Positions 24,263 to 33,643 of a stretch of DNA of 64,000 nt are shown here, in pieces. Below the pieces are notes generated by a model, which was not told the DNA's origin, ran no database searches, and was given only the letters and a program-made list of their open reading frames with translations. The stretch covers positions 1 to 64,000 of the forward strand of contig JACRMS010000026.1 in NCBI GenBank assembly GCA_016214845.1, read 5' to 3'. The translations under genes were made by a program, and so were the position numbers. How positions within the stretch are numbered: the stretch's first letter is position 1; every line of letters begins with the position of its first letter. The stretch is from Nitrospirota bacterium. Lineage in GTDB: Bacteria > Nitrospirota > Thermodesulfovibrionia > UBA6902.

Positions 24263-25909
24263 TCAAAAGCTGATCAACCCCACAGCCTTCTTCAAAATCA
24301 GCAGGGCATCGGATATATCAATCCTGTTGTCCGGGGCAGTTAACGGAGCGACGTCTCCGTGATACATATCTTCATTTGTTGCTGTAGCAAGGCCGACCGC
24401 AATACGCAATGCCTTGAGCGCATCGCAGACGCTTACCGCAGCGCCGCCGCATAATTTACCATCAGAGAGGATGACTGTTATAACTGCCGTTTGCGTGGCG
24501 ATGTTCCCGGTAAGGTCGGCAGCGGTAACAGTAATGCTGTTTGCTCCCGGGGACAATCCGCTGACAGGGACGCTCCATGCCGTGCCGCTGACAGTGACTG
24601 AGCCTGCGACAGCCGGAGCGCTGACCGTGACCTCCGGGACCACGCCGGCTTCCACTGTCCCGGAGATCAGCTTAGTTGTGGAAGTGGAAGTGGCGATGGC
24701 ATCAATAGTAAGGGCAGGAGCTGAAATATCTGGACCGCTCACCGGCCAGGCCATAAGGAGGCCGCTTCCCTTTGAGGCGGCATTAACACTTCCGTCAAAC
24801 ACGCTGACCACCCATGCTGTCTTTGTGTCGGCTGCGCTTGTCGTTGAGGACCAGAAGACGTACTCCTTTACCATAAGAGGCACAAAAGGACTCAGGTCGG
24901 GGAGAGCAGGATTTCCAGTTGCATAATCTATATGGCTTCGCACCTCCTTCCGGTTAGGTAGCCGCCAGTTGCTAAGGCCGAGATATGAATTTTGATTAAG
25001 ACACTTTATATGGTCGAGTGCCTCCTGCCAGTTCATTACATGTCCGGTATCGGGACAGGCAGCAGGTCCGGGGCTGTTTGCGTCAAGGGGCCAGATGAGG
25101 CCGGTCAGTTTGTCAACAGCAAGGGTCGCGGCAGAGCTCGGGCCTACATTCGTTTTGAATCTGGGAGAAGGCCACGCCGCGCCTGCAAGCATCTCTCCGT
25201 CCTGGCCCGCCAGACTGGTGCCGCAGGGATTGATTCTACTGCCTGCAACATCGAAACACTTTGTCTGTCCGGTCTTCCATAACTGAGTTGATAAGCCGCG
25301 CACAGGCCAGACAGCCCTTGTAAGGTCTTTATCAGAGGTCAATGCCAAGTCGCCTGAAACGAGGGACACGTCCCATGCGTCAGGTGCTGGAGGCACGGCC
25401 TTGAGATTGCTGTTATCGTTTGTGGAAGTCCAGTACAGGTCCGCCTGGACCAGGGTAAAGCCGTTCGCGATTAAATAGACTGATGAATTCGCTGCTCCTG
25501 CATGGACCAGGCTCTCCATCTCGTTAAGGTTTGGAAGACGCCAGTCGGCGAAGCCGGAAAAATTATTAGCGTTGAGGCATGTCACAAAAGCAAGGGCCTG
25601 CTGCCATGTCATTTTGCTCCCGGCGTTTACGCATACACCCGGAGAAGGGTCCGGGGCATTCGCGTTCTTGCTCCAGATAAGCCCGGTAAGATTGTCGGTT
25701 ATAGTTGCATTGCCGTTATCGCTGAACCGCACAGGCCACGCTGCTCCGGCCTGCTTCTCGCCGTCTTCTCCGGTGCCAAGACACGCGCGGGGATTCCCGT
25801 TTATATCAAAGCATGCTGTCTGACCGGTTGCAGGTAGTTGAACGGCATTTGAAAGCTCCGGCACGATCAGCAGGAAAGTTATAACAAGTGTCACTATTTT
25901 ATTGATCAT
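24263..25909 (-). CDS. DUF1566 (Lcl-type) protein with dockerin-like C-terminus
   Basis: A 548-residue exported protein. I use the ATG at 25909 (MINKIVTLVITFLLIV) because AAGGAGAT precedes it; the ATG at 25933 lies ahead of this site. Two DUF1566/Lcl_C repeats follow, each with GLIWSKNAN or GLIWPLDAN, a WRLPN motif and a C-terminal VWPVRG or AWPVSG. Then comes an Ig-like segment (about 405-490). The last 65 residues contain DALKALRIAVGL and GDVAPL...NRIDISDALLILKKAVGL, the paired Asp-rich loop/helix pattern of type I dockerin; the first loop is degenerate. The adjacent cohesin-like genes make docking plausible. Confidence 0.82.
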   Translation of the reverse strand: MINKIVTLVITFLLIVPELSNAVQLPATGQTACFDINGNPRACLGTGEDGEKQAGAAWPVRFSDNGNATITDNLTGLIWSKNANAPDPSPGVCVNAGSKMTWQQALAFVTCLNANNFSGFADWRLPNLNEMESLVHAGAANSSVYLIANGFTLVQADLYWTSTNDNSNLKAVPPAPDAWDVSLVSGDLALTSDKDLTRAVWPVRGLSTQLWKTGQTKCFDVAGSRINPCGTSLAGQDGEMLAGAAWPSPRFKTNVGPSSAATLAVDKLTGLIWPLDANSPGPAACPDTGHVMNWQEALDHIKCLNQNSYLGLSNWRLPNRKEVRSHIDYATGNPALPDLSPFVPLMVKEYVFWSSTTSAADTKTAWVVSVFDGSVNAASKGSGLLMAWPVSGPDISAPALTIDAIATSTSTTKLISGTVEAGVVPEVTVSAPAVAGSVTVSGTAWSVPVSGLSPGANSITVTAADLTGNIATQTAVITVILSDGKLCGGAAVSVCDALKALRIAVGLATATNEDMYHGDVAPLTAPDNRIDISDALLILKKAVGLISF

Positions 25910-25939
25910 GAATATCTCCTTTTCACTTTTCATTGCCGC

Positions 25940-28900
25940 CTACCTCACCGCCGCAGGGTATGCCGGGCGGGACGTTCCCAGCGGTGACGATTGAACGCTG
26001 ATAGTGCGGGTTGCGTCAGGGAGAACAGAAGAACCGCTCTGGCGGAAACTCCACAACCCTTCAATGGGAGATGCTGTGCCGATGACCGTGCCGGTCAGGC
26101 TGTTGCCGCTGTAAATAGTTATCGTGGTCGCAAGCAGGTTCGTCGTAGTCCCTTCAACAACCCAGTCGCCGGTAGTGGCAGTAGCTGTCCTGAACTGTGC
26201 CCTGAGAACTGTAACTGTCTCGGAAACCGGCGATGTAACGCTCACTGTGACTGTCGCGGAATTGGAGACATTGCCGATGATATCTTTCACTGTGTATGTG
26301 AAGACATCTGTGCCGGTAAAACCGGTAACCGGCGTATAGGTAATCGTGCCGTCAAGGTTAGCTGCTGCCGTGCCGTGAAGCGGAGCAGAAGCCGCGAGCG
26401 TGTTCGGCGCAAGGGCATTGCTGACGCCGGTATCATTGGCTGTCACGTTTATTGTCTTTGATACATTCATCGCAGTCATGGCAGCGTCGTTTGCCGCGAC
26501 CGGCGGGGTGTTCATATTCCTGAAGATCGTTGCAACCGGCAGAGTAGTAGTATTGCCAATGGCATCATTAGCGCTGACTTCAATAGTATTATCTCCTGCG
26601 TTCGTAAGCCCGGCGGTATAACTCCATGAGGTTCCGGTCACGGTCGCAGCAGACGCTGCGCCTCCGTTGACTGAAACATGCACCGCGGCCCCTGCCTCCA
26701 CTGTGCCGGAGATAATCTGTGTAGACAAGCCGGTCGGGGTTGATACAGCATTAAGTGTAAGAGAAGGCGGAGTTGTGTCAAGAGTTATCGTAGCTGTTAT
26801 CGATGTCTGTATACTGCTGGCGATCTCGACAGCGCTGACCTCAATGGCGTTTGCTCCTTCCTGAAATCCGCCGATATCAGCGCTCCAGGTTATGCCGGTC
26901 ACAATTGCATTGACCGGCGCGCCGCCGTTGACTGTAACAGCCGGGGTCGTCATACCGGCTTGCACTGTTCCTGAAATTGTTTGAGCAGTTGAATTAGTAG
27001 GGCTGAGCACTGCATTGAGCGTGAGGGCAAGCTGCGGCGCTGGCACTCCGTTTGAGTCACGGGCGGGAATATGGGTCAACACTTCGGGGTCGCCTTCCGG
27101 AATAAACAGCTCAGGATGGTCGAAGGGCGCTGACTCGTTCCTGACCCTCGGATCTGTAAGAGCTGTGAGGAAATCGGTTATAGCTACATGGAGGGTCTGG
27201 TTATTTGATATCAGCGTGAGTCCGGCGCCGATTACAGGGTCAAGGTTATGGATGTTTTCTGCCGGGAAGTTTCCGCCCCGGGAATAAAAGTTCACAACAC
27301 TATCAAGAGTCATTTCACTGCCGTTATGAAAGTAAGGGCCGGTCAGCTCCACGTTTCGCAGCCCCGGAACTTTGAATGCGCCGTCTGCGACAACAGGCAT
27401 ATTGACCGGAATGAAGGACTGGAGTATCGGGGTTTCGAAAGGTAAAAGGGCCTGCTCCTGGAGCTCTGCAAGACGCGAGAATGAAAGCGGAAACGGCTGT
27501 CCTGTCAGCAGGTTGGTAAAAGGCGCTGTCCCGCCCCTGCTGAGGTCCTCGGCGGTCGGTCTTATTGCGTTATTTACAAAGCCCTCGTCGTAGATATTCT
27601 GCACGCCGTCTGCCGCGAACATCAACTCTATTGTGTTATTAATGGTATTGTTCAAAAACCCAATGTTGGCAATAGAGTGGGCGGTCAATTCGGTGCCGAT
27701 GTGGCAGACAGTGCAATTGCCGACACCTGCGAAGAGAGAGAACCCGAACTGCTGTTGTTCAGTGAGTGCGGTTGTATCCCCCGCCAGCCAGCGATCGAAC
27801 GGGGAGTCGCCGGAGACCAGAGTTGCCTCATAGAGCTGAATAGCAAGCCCCCAGAAGAGAGAGAAGTTCGCCTCCATCTGGGTAAACCCGTCAGGCGTAA
27901 GCTTCGACGAATTCCAGAGGTTGTCGTTAAAAGCCTCCCTTATCAACTGAGCATAGCCAGTATGGAGCCCTTTGGCGCCGGGAGTGACGGCAGAGTTGGC
28001 AAGGCCGCCAAGCACACTGTCATCATGACTGACGAGCTGCTTGCCGAGTGGTGTCAAACCGAGCAGCTTTCTGCCAAGCATGGGAAAGGTGCGGCCCCTG
28101 CCTGACATCTCGACGGAGTCAAGAGGGGGGCCCACCGCCTGGGAGGCGAGGCTCGCGAATTCTATGACAACAGGCCGCTTCACAAGCTGCGGCTGAGCAG
28201 GATCGTCAAACCAGACGCCCGCATTCGCATCTGCGGGGCCGAAAGGATTTTCTCCATTAAAGCGGAAGTTGGCCCGGCCGTCCCAGAAGTTGGTGAAATT
28301 AAATACGGCATTTATCATGGTCGGTGCATTGCGGCCGGTAACCCGCCGGAGATTGCCGTACACAGGATCGTGGAAAACAGTGTCAGCTTCGGCAGCAAGC
28401 GCACTGTCCACAGACGGGTCCGGGAAGACGCCGACCCCGACGAAATCGGAGAGGCGGACCCCCTGTGACCCGATCACATCATTGGTATCGCGAATGATCG
28501 GATCAGTCTGTAAGTGACCGGAGCCATCCCGTTGATGCAGGGGAAAGTCATTGACCGGGTCCAGAGTATAGTTCGGTCCGAACTGAGAAAACCCGTTGAC
28601 CCCCAATGTATTGTTTCCGAAGATCGTATCGCCGGCTTTTGTTCCGGGGTTAAGAGTATTCTTGAGCCGTTTGTCCACGCCGGCGCTGTGATGGCATGTC
28701 GCACAGGCCACAATGCCGTCGCTCCCCGCCTGCATCTCCCAGAAGAATGCCTTTCCGATCTGGATTGCAATGCTTTTGTTTTTCACATAGGTGAAGAGCT
28801 GCGGCGGCTCTGTGACCGCGCTCTGGTTGAGCGGGTTCAGTGCGGGCGGGGGCACAACAATTATTCCCCACGCTGTCCTGACGATCATAACAGCGCAGAC

Positions 28901-28963
28901 TATCGCTATTGCCAGCAAACATATGGCAGCTTGTGATGTTAAATAATGTTGCCGTTTTTTCAT
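25940..28963 (-). CDS. MauG/dihaem cytochrome c peroxidase-like protein with Ig-type C-terminal domains
   Basis: A 1007-residue exported protein. The start MKKRQHYL (28963) has AAGAGAT upstream; the alternative TTG at 28990 does not give a better signal. After a transmembrane/signal segment, two haem motifs (CATCH at about 87; CTVCH at about 417) and the LRNVELTGPYFHNGS segment identify the di-haem peroxidase/MauG family. Residues about 640-1007 hold Ig-like domains (VNGGAPVNAIVTG; VNGGAASAATVTG) and a tandem-95 unit (FTGTDVFTYTVKD). Family members are H2O2 peroxidases or haem oxidases acting on proteins or other substrates. The added surface modules are unusual and suggest attachment outside the cell. 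Confidence 0.88.
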   Translation of the reverse strand: MKKRQHYLTSQAAICLLAIAIVCAVMIVRTAWGIIVVPPPALNPLNQSAVTEPPQLFTYVKNKSIAIQIGKAFFWEMQAGSDGIVACATCHHSAGVDKRLKNTLNPGTKAGDTIFGNNTLGVNGFSQFGPNYTLDPVNDFPLHQRDGSGHLQTDPIIRDTNDVIGSQGVRLSDFVGVGVFPDPSVDSALAAEADTVFHDPVYGNLRRVTGRNAPTMINAVFNFTNFWDGRANFRFNGENPFGPADANAGVWFDDPAQPQLVKRPVVIEFASLASQAVGPPLDSVEMSGRGRTFPMLGRKLLGLTPLGKQLVSHDDSVLGGLANSAVTPGAKGLHTGYAQLIREAFNDNLWNSSKLTPDGFTQMEANFSLFWGLAIQLYEATLVSGDSPFDRWLAGDTTALTEQQQFGFSLFAGVGNCTVCHIGTELTAHSIANIGFLNNTINNTIELMFAADGVQNIYDEGFVNNAIRPTAEDLSRGGTAPFTNLLTGQPFPLSFSRLAELQEQALLPFETPILQSFIPVNMPVVADGAFKVPGLRNVELTGPYFHNGSEMTLDSVVNFYSRGGNFPAENIHNLDPVIGAGLTLISNNQTLHVAITDFLTALTDPRVRNESAPFDHPELFIPEGDPEVLTHIPARDSNGVPAPQLALTLNAVLSPTNSTAQTISGTVQAGMTTPAVTVNGGAPVNAIVTGITWSADIGGFQEGANAIEVSAVEIASSIQTSITATITLDTTPPSLTLNAVSTPTGLSTQIISGTVEAGAAVHVSVNGGAASAATVTGTSWSYTAGLTNAGDNTIEVSANDAIGNTTTLPVATIFRNMNTPPVAANDAAMTAMNVSKTINVTANDTGVSNALAPNTLAASAPLHGTAAANLDGTITYTPVTGFTGTDVFTYTVKDIIGNVSNSATVTVSVTSPVSETVTVLRAQFRTATATTGDWVVEGTTTNLLATTITIYSGNSLTGTVIGTASPIEGLWSFRQSGSSVLPDATRTISVQSSPLGTSRPAYPAAVR

Positions 28964-29029
28964 CGCGATCTCTTGTGCTCTAACTTCCAAATTAGAATCA
29001 GTCCTAATTTTGAACAGTAATCTTTTTCT

Positions 29030-29119
29030 GTCATTCCGGCGGCTCCAACTCTGTCATTCCGGCTTGTCCGGAATCTTCTCCAAAAAGAATTCCCGGCGCG
29101 CTTCGCTTGCGGGAATGAC
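29030..29119. repeat. Composite GTCATTCC...GGGAATGAC repeat
   Basis: About 90 bp with two GTCATTCCGGC starts (29030 and 29052) and terminal GCGGGAATGAC. It lies between the second copper oxidase-like gene and the MauG-like gene. Confidence 0.8.
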
Positions 29120-29141
29120 GACCCAAAACACCCTTCTCACT

Positions 29142-30503
29142 TTACGCGCTAATAACAATCGGTATCCTTCCGTTCAACAAAGAAGCCCCTGTCCTGTTGT
29201 GAATGAACTCCACATTAGCAAAGCTACTAAAGGGCGTCGCCGATCTCATCAGCACATCAAACCGCCGCGCAGTTGAAAGCTCATAGGGCGTATTTGCCGG
29301 CAGCAGAAAAGGTTTGGTGTACTGGTTCAGCGGCGGCACTCCCAGCGCCCTGCCGTCAAAGGCGATGATCACGACATCTATAGGGAATGTGATCTTGATG
29401 CCGACATAGGCAGCGCAGAGAGCGCGTATAAGTATCGTCTGATTTACCTTTGCATTGACCGAGACCTGCATCCCTGTTACCCCGCTGTTCAGGTACGGTG
29501 GAACGGTGATTCCGGGGGCAATGCTTATCGTGTTTCCGACATGGGCCGGAAACGGAACGCCTGTGCAAAAAAAGTAATCGGGATTGAAGTCGTGAAAATC
29601 CCCTAACATAAACTGGTCATTGCTTCCGGGCTGGCTTCCATGCTTTGGAAAGGTATCAAAGGCGCCGCTCATATTATCACTCCATACGGAATCACGGTCA
29701 TCAAGCACCCAGAGCGCTTCCACATCATAGGGTATTGTCATAGCGTGAGGGTCGCCGCTTCTAAGGTCTCCTCCGGTAAAACCCGGGAACATAGCCTGGA
29801 ACTCCGGGAAATTAGTGAAGTTGGCCGCGGTCCTGCGAGGATAGCCTCCGGCATAATCAGGCAGCGCCGGGTTCTGCTGGTTGAACGCGTCGGGCGGCTC
29901 TATAAGGAGCATTCCGTACAACCCGAACTCAAAGTGCTGCATTGTGTTTCTGTGGCAGTGGTAAAAATAGGTGCCGATGAAATTGGGCTGCCACTGATAA
30001 GTATATTTTCCAAGCTCCATAGAGCAGTGCCCTACCCCGTCATTCATCGGGGTCGGCTCTATGCCGTGCCAGTGAATGGTATGGGGCGGCGGGCCGCCTG
30101 CGCTGGTCTGGCCATGGAAAACAACCCCGCGCGGCACGCGGATAGTCGGCCCCGGCCATACACCGCCTACTCCATTTGTAGCAACAGGATCAAAAGTCTG
30201 GAAAATATCCGGGTCCATAAAGGTGAAGAACCTGAGCGCTTTTAAGCCGTCCCACGAGGTGATAGTCCCTCCATGCATCAGGCTCCGGCCCACCGTATGA
30301 GGCGGCGACGGAACGTACCCCACTGTTGTAGGCGTAAATTCGGGATGCGCCGCCCTGATAAATTCCGGCACAGGGTTTGTCGGGCTCAAAAGCTCCGGCG
30401 TGTCCGGGCTTGCCGTAGGGGGGTCAAACATCTTGACCCACTCCCCTTCCATCCCTTGCACCGACTGTCTTTGAATATGAAATGCTGGATTATTGAATGA
30501 CAT
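29142..30503 (-). CDS. Multicopper-oxidase-like cupredoxin protein without signal peptide
   Basis: A 453-residue protein with cupredoxin-type domains. HTIHWHG (141-147) is multicopper oxidase ligand motif 1, and YFYHCHRNTMQHFEFGLYG (about 179-197) has a Cys flanked by His residues, as in type 1/type 3 copper sites. The C-terminal half (about 290-450) is beta-rich without recognisable copper motifs. AAGGAGATA precedes the ATG and fixes the start; the N-terminus (MSFNNPAFHIQRQ) is not a signal peptide. The gene begins 31 bp after the Tat-type copper lipoprotein gene, whose motifs complement these. The two may form one exported enzyme. Confidence 0.8.
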   Translation of the reverse strand: MSFNNPAFHIQRQSVQGMEGEWVKMFDPPTASPDTPELLSPTNPVPEFIRAAHPEFTPTTVGYVPSPPHTVGRSLMHGGTITSWDGLKALRFFTFMDPDIFQTFDPVATNGVGGVWPGPTIRVPRGVVFHGQTSAGGPPPHTIHWHGIEPTPMNDGVGHCSMELGKYTYQWQPNFIGTYFYHCHRNTMQHFEFGLYGMLLIEPPDAFNQQNPALPDYAGGYPRRTAANFTNFPEFQAMFPGFTGGDLRSGDPHAMTIPYDVEALWVLDDRDSVWSDNMSGAFDTFPKHGSQPGSNDQFMLGDFHDFNPDYFFCTGVPFPAHVGNTISIAPGITVPPYLNSGVTGMQVSVNAKVNQTILIRALCAAYVGIKITFPIDVVIIAFDGRALGVPPLNQYTKPFLLPANTPYELSTARRFDVLMRSATPFSSFANVEFIHNRTGASLLNGRIPIVISA

Positions 30504-30534
30504 GTTGTATCTCCTTCTTGATGAAAATTCTCAT

Positions 30535-32064
30535 TTAATGACCATGCCCTGCAAACTCCACTGTTGCCGGGCCTGTAGATTCAGGGCCGTGCATGTCAGG
30601 CGCGTTAGGGAACGTCATCACCCCGCCTGCGGCATTGCGGTCTCCGGTGAAATTTATACCTGAGATCAACCCGCAATTGTAATTGCCTCCCTGCGCCGAC
30701 TGCGATGCCTCTGAATGGTCGTGCATTGGGTAACAGAGGGGTGACAACTGCACCGAGAGATCAACACCATTGCCGGCTATTGTTCCTTTCGGCGGGATAA
30801 AGGTGTTCAGTTCCTGGTCCGGCGGCCAGACCGGCTTGCCGGTGACTGGCGAGGTGAGCGGAGTGTCCGCGCGCCCGATGCCCCCGACATTTGGAATGTC
30901 CGGCGGCCTGATATAGGGCACCAGCCATTCATAGGTGTCCAGCGCATGCAGCGTATAGCTGTCCACCCATAGTGGATTTTCTCTGACCACATTATTTTCT
31001 GCCAGCACAAATACGTGGTTTGCGTGTATGTGCAGGGAATGCATGTGCAGCCCCGCGTTGAGACAGCGGATAATTACCGGCTCGCCCACGCGGTTGTTCG
31101 GGCAGATGTAAGGATTGTTGTGGGAGAAATGTCCGGACTGCCCGTTGATGGTAAAGAAGTGCGCCTTCTTGTTGAAGCTTCCATTCTTAAATGAATTTAC
31201 ATAAGGATCGTTCAGGAATGCATCCACGAAGGTTGCGGCAGGGTAATCCTGCCCTGCGGGATACTGCCCCACCTCCTGAAACAGCAGTGGACTGGCCTGA
31301 TGACACAGCCAGATGTACTGCCTGAAGGCCGGGGTCTTGCCTGTAGAAGAATTGTCAGCCTCCTCCCATGCGAGACCGGGCCAGTGCTCGGCTGTTCCAA
31401 GGTCATCAAACAACTGCTGCACCGCGGTTGTGGGATTGCTGAACGGGGTAAATTTATGACCGGCAACTGCCTGCCTCGGCATAACTACAAGCGCGCCGTG
31501 AAGTCCCATCACGCGGTTTACAGGCTCGTTAAGATTATCATAGTAGAGAAATGTGCCTGTCTTTGAAAGTGTGAATTCAAAGGTCTGTGTAGCTCCCGGC
31601 GCAACCGGACCGCTGCTGAACATGCCGGGCACATGAAGAGCGTGGGGTTCGTCAAGATCATTGGTCAGAGTCAGTCTGATAACGTCTCCCTGAAACGCAA
31701 TGATATTGGGTCCCGGACAATCAGCATCTAAGTGAGGAGATTCACTCTTGTATATCCAGAAGTAGCAGCGCGCGTTTCTTAACGAATTGTGGGTGACCAT
31801 ATCTTTCATCGCATCAGTAATGCGGAATGTAATAGCCTGGATCACCGGCGTTACTGGAATTGGGTCCTGGGTGCTCGGAAAATTACCACCTCCATTACCA
31901 TCACCACTTCCATTGCCACTGCTATTACCGCCGGAGCTGCTGCCGCCTCCACCGCCGCCTCCACCGCCGCAGGCGCCGAGAACGATAGTCGCTATCCCGC
32001 CTCCCGCGTAAATAAGGAATTGACGCCTGTCAATCAATGCTTTCTTAATGCTGTTGTTTTTCAA
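30535..32064 (-). CDS. Tat-exported multicopper-oxidase-like lipoprotein
   Basis: A 509-residue protein starting at TTG after GGAGGG. The N-terminus has the twin-arginine motif DRRQFLIY, a hydrophobic core and lipobox LGAC (Cys32), followed by a long Gly/Ser/Asn linker. Cupredoxin domains follow. The region at 139-147 (EPHALHVPG) and TFLYYDNLNEPVNRVMGLHG (171-190) lie where motifs 1 and 2 normally sit but lack several His ligands. HMHSLHIHANH (340-350) and CYPMHDHSE (444-452) match motifs 3 and 4. Tat export fits a copper protein folded in the cytoplasm. Its partner may be the next gene. The substrate is unknown; metal oxidation is one possibility. Confidence 0.83.
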   Translation of the reverse strand: MKNNSIKKALIDRRQFLIYAGGGIATIVLGACGGGGGGGGGSSSGGNSSGNGSGDGNGGGNFPSTQDPIPVTPVIQAITFRITDAMKDMVTHNSLRNARCYFWIYKSESPHLDADCPGPNIIAFQGDVIRLTLTNDLDEPHALHVPGMFSSGPVAPGATQTFEFTLSKTGTFLYYDNLNEPVNRVMGLHGALVVMPRQAVAGHKFTPFSNPTTAVQQLFDDLGTAEHWPGLAWEEADNSSTGKTPAFRQYIWLCHQASPLLFQEVGQYPAGQDYPAATFVDAFLNDPYVNSFKNGSFNKKAHFFTINGQSGHFSHNNPYICPNNRVGEPVIIRCLNAGLHMHSLHIHANHVFVLAENNVVRENPLWVDSYTLHALDTYEWLVPYIRPPDIPNVGGIGRADTPLTSPVTGKPVWPPDQELNTFIPPKGTIAGNGVDLSVQLSPLCYPMHDHSEASQSAQGGNYNCGLISGINFTGDRNAAGGVMTFPNAPDMHGPESTGPATVEFAGHGH

Positions 32065-32095
32065 GGTGCGACCCTCCTTTATTCTTTTTTTTTAT

Positions 32096-32176
32096 AACCA
32101 CTGAGTCACTGAGACACAGAGAAAATATATAATCCTTCTTATTTATCTTCCTCCGTGCCTCTGTGCCTCTGTGGTT
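32096..32176. repeat. ACCACTGAG...CTGTGGTT inverted repeat, copy 2
   Basis: Ends AACCACTGAGTCACTGAGACACAGAG and CTCCGTGCCTCTGTGCCTCTGTGGTT are largely complementary (only parts are quoted elsewhere). It fills most of the gap between the DUF5666 lipoprotein gene and the Tat-exported oxidase gene. Confidence 0.8.
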
Positions 32177-32191
32177 TACGAATTGACCTTT

Positions 32192-33643
32192 CTAATTTTC
32201 AAGTTCAGCTTCTTCCACCAAAATACCGGCAGGCGGAGTGCTGAACGCTCCCTTCACCTTAACGAGCGTGCCTCCAGTAGTCCCGCTCTTCGCAGTGATT
32301 GCCGCAAAGAATGATTGCGCTGTGGTAATGCTGCTGTCTTCGTCCAGACTGAACTGAACAGCGGCGCCGCTCAGATCAGCGGTGATGCCGAGCATCGTAA
32401 GGGTTAAGTTCGTAGCGTCTTTTGCTTCCACCTCTGCCTGAAGTGTATCTTTGCATGAGTTGCCATCATCTTTTATTTCACTGGCGATTATGTTGCCTGA
32501 GGAATCTACAAAGCCGCGCATCTGGACACACGCTTCAGTGCCGGTAAAGCTGGTATCTTTGGTCATGTCGTTGATCGTAACGGTCTTTCCCATCATGATG
32601 ATCTGGCCGGGCAAACCTGTAAGGTCCAGATTATCGGTAGTTATGCGGACCACCTTCTTCTTAAACTTAATTTCCCGCGCCTGAAATGACCCGCCGTTCA
32701 TTGTGCCGTCGACTTCTACAGAAACACCGTTTGCAAGGTCTATTGACGAACCGCTGCTGAACTCCGTTGCTGATGTTGTTGTCACGGAGACGGTGCCGAC
32801 ATTGAATGTCCCCGGATGCGCGGTGAATCCGGCAATAAACCCTTCTATCTCGAAGTCCTCATTTTCCGCAGGCACAAATTCCGCGTCTTCCTCATCTTCA
32901 AACTGTACTTTGGCAGCCGTGATCACGCCGCCTGCCAGAGAACCTTCAACTTCAACAAGTTCGCCGTTGACCAGCGTCATGCCCGCAGGCTCGATCGTTG
33001 CAGTAGCAAAGTTCACTACCTGTGTGCCGATAGTAAACGTCGTTGCAGTGAGATTGCCAATCATACCCCTGAGATTCACTCCATCGTCAGCAAACTCGTT
33101 TTTCAGCTCTACGCGGGTGGCAATGATATTGCCCATATCGTCTCTTTGGCCGTGCACTTCCACCTCTGTAGTACCGGCAACAATATCAGCAAGCAGGCCA
33201 TTTGCAAAAACAGTCGAGTCATCAACAATAACCTTCTGTCCGGCTACCGTTAAAGTGTCAGGGTTCGCTGTCGTATCCTTCGCGGTTACGTTCCCCTGGA
33301 CTTCATTTTCAGCTTCAATTGTGTCTGCCGTTCCGGTAACGCCGTCGTCATTAACAGTCCCTTTGACATGCACCTGCATCCCGTCCTTAAGCTCTGTCTC
33401 CGGTCTGCCGGGGTTGTCATCAATCCTAATAGAGGCGCCTGAAGCTACAGTGAACTCAACACCGTTTACAATTACGCTGCCCTTTGTCATTGTGCCGGAC
33501 ATTACCGCAGCCTTCGCAGTCCCGCCACCACCGCCGCTTCCTCCGCTGCTTCCGCTGCTTCCGCCGCCTCCGCCTCCACAGGCGATTAATGCTAAAGCGG
33601 CAAATACCGCAAACAGGATTGTAAATATATTTTGTTTTCTCAC
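32192..33643 (-). CDS. Poly-Gly DUF5666-type lipoprotein
   Basis: A 483-residue lipoprotein starting at GTG after GGGAGGACAAA. Lipobox LIAC is followed by GGGGGGSSGSSGG and more Gly. The rest is at least four DUF5666-like beta repeats, each with the pattern GxV(E/H)VxGxxxxxG and xxAxxIEx (for example DGMQVHVKGTVNDDG; NGELVEVEGSLAGG; NGVSVEVDGTMNGG). The domains have no known function; they look like surface or periplasmic binding modules. First gene of the eight-gene redox operon that ends at 20443. Confidence 0.85.
   Translation of the reverse strand: MRKQNIFTILFAVFAALALIACGGGGGGSSGSSGGSGGGGGTAKAAVMSGTMTKGSVIVNGVEFTVASGASIRIDDNPGRPETELKDGMQVHVKGTVNDDGVTGTADTIEAENEVQGNVTAKDTTANPDTLTVAGQKVIVDDSTVFANGLLADIVAGTTEVEVHGQRDDMGNIIATRVELKNEFADDGVNLRGMIGNLTATTFTIGTQVVNFATATIEPAGMTLVNGELVEVEGSLAGGVITAAKVQFEDEEDAEFVPAENEDFEIEGFIAGFTAHPGTFNVGTVSVTTTSATEFSSGSSIDLANGVSVEVDGTMNGGSFQAREIKFKKKVVRITTDNLDLTGLPGQIIMMGKTVTINDMTKDTSFTGTEACVQMRGFVDSSGNIIASEIKDDGNSCKDTLQAEVEAKDATNLTLTMLGITADLSGAAVQFSLDEDSSITTAQSFFAAITAKSGTTGGTLVKVKGAFSTPPAGILVEEAELEN

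Noticed and set aside
25940-32064. Confident assignment as a manganese oxidase system
   Set aside because: Copper and MauG-like proteins occur together in several contexts; nothing in the sequence fixes the substrate.
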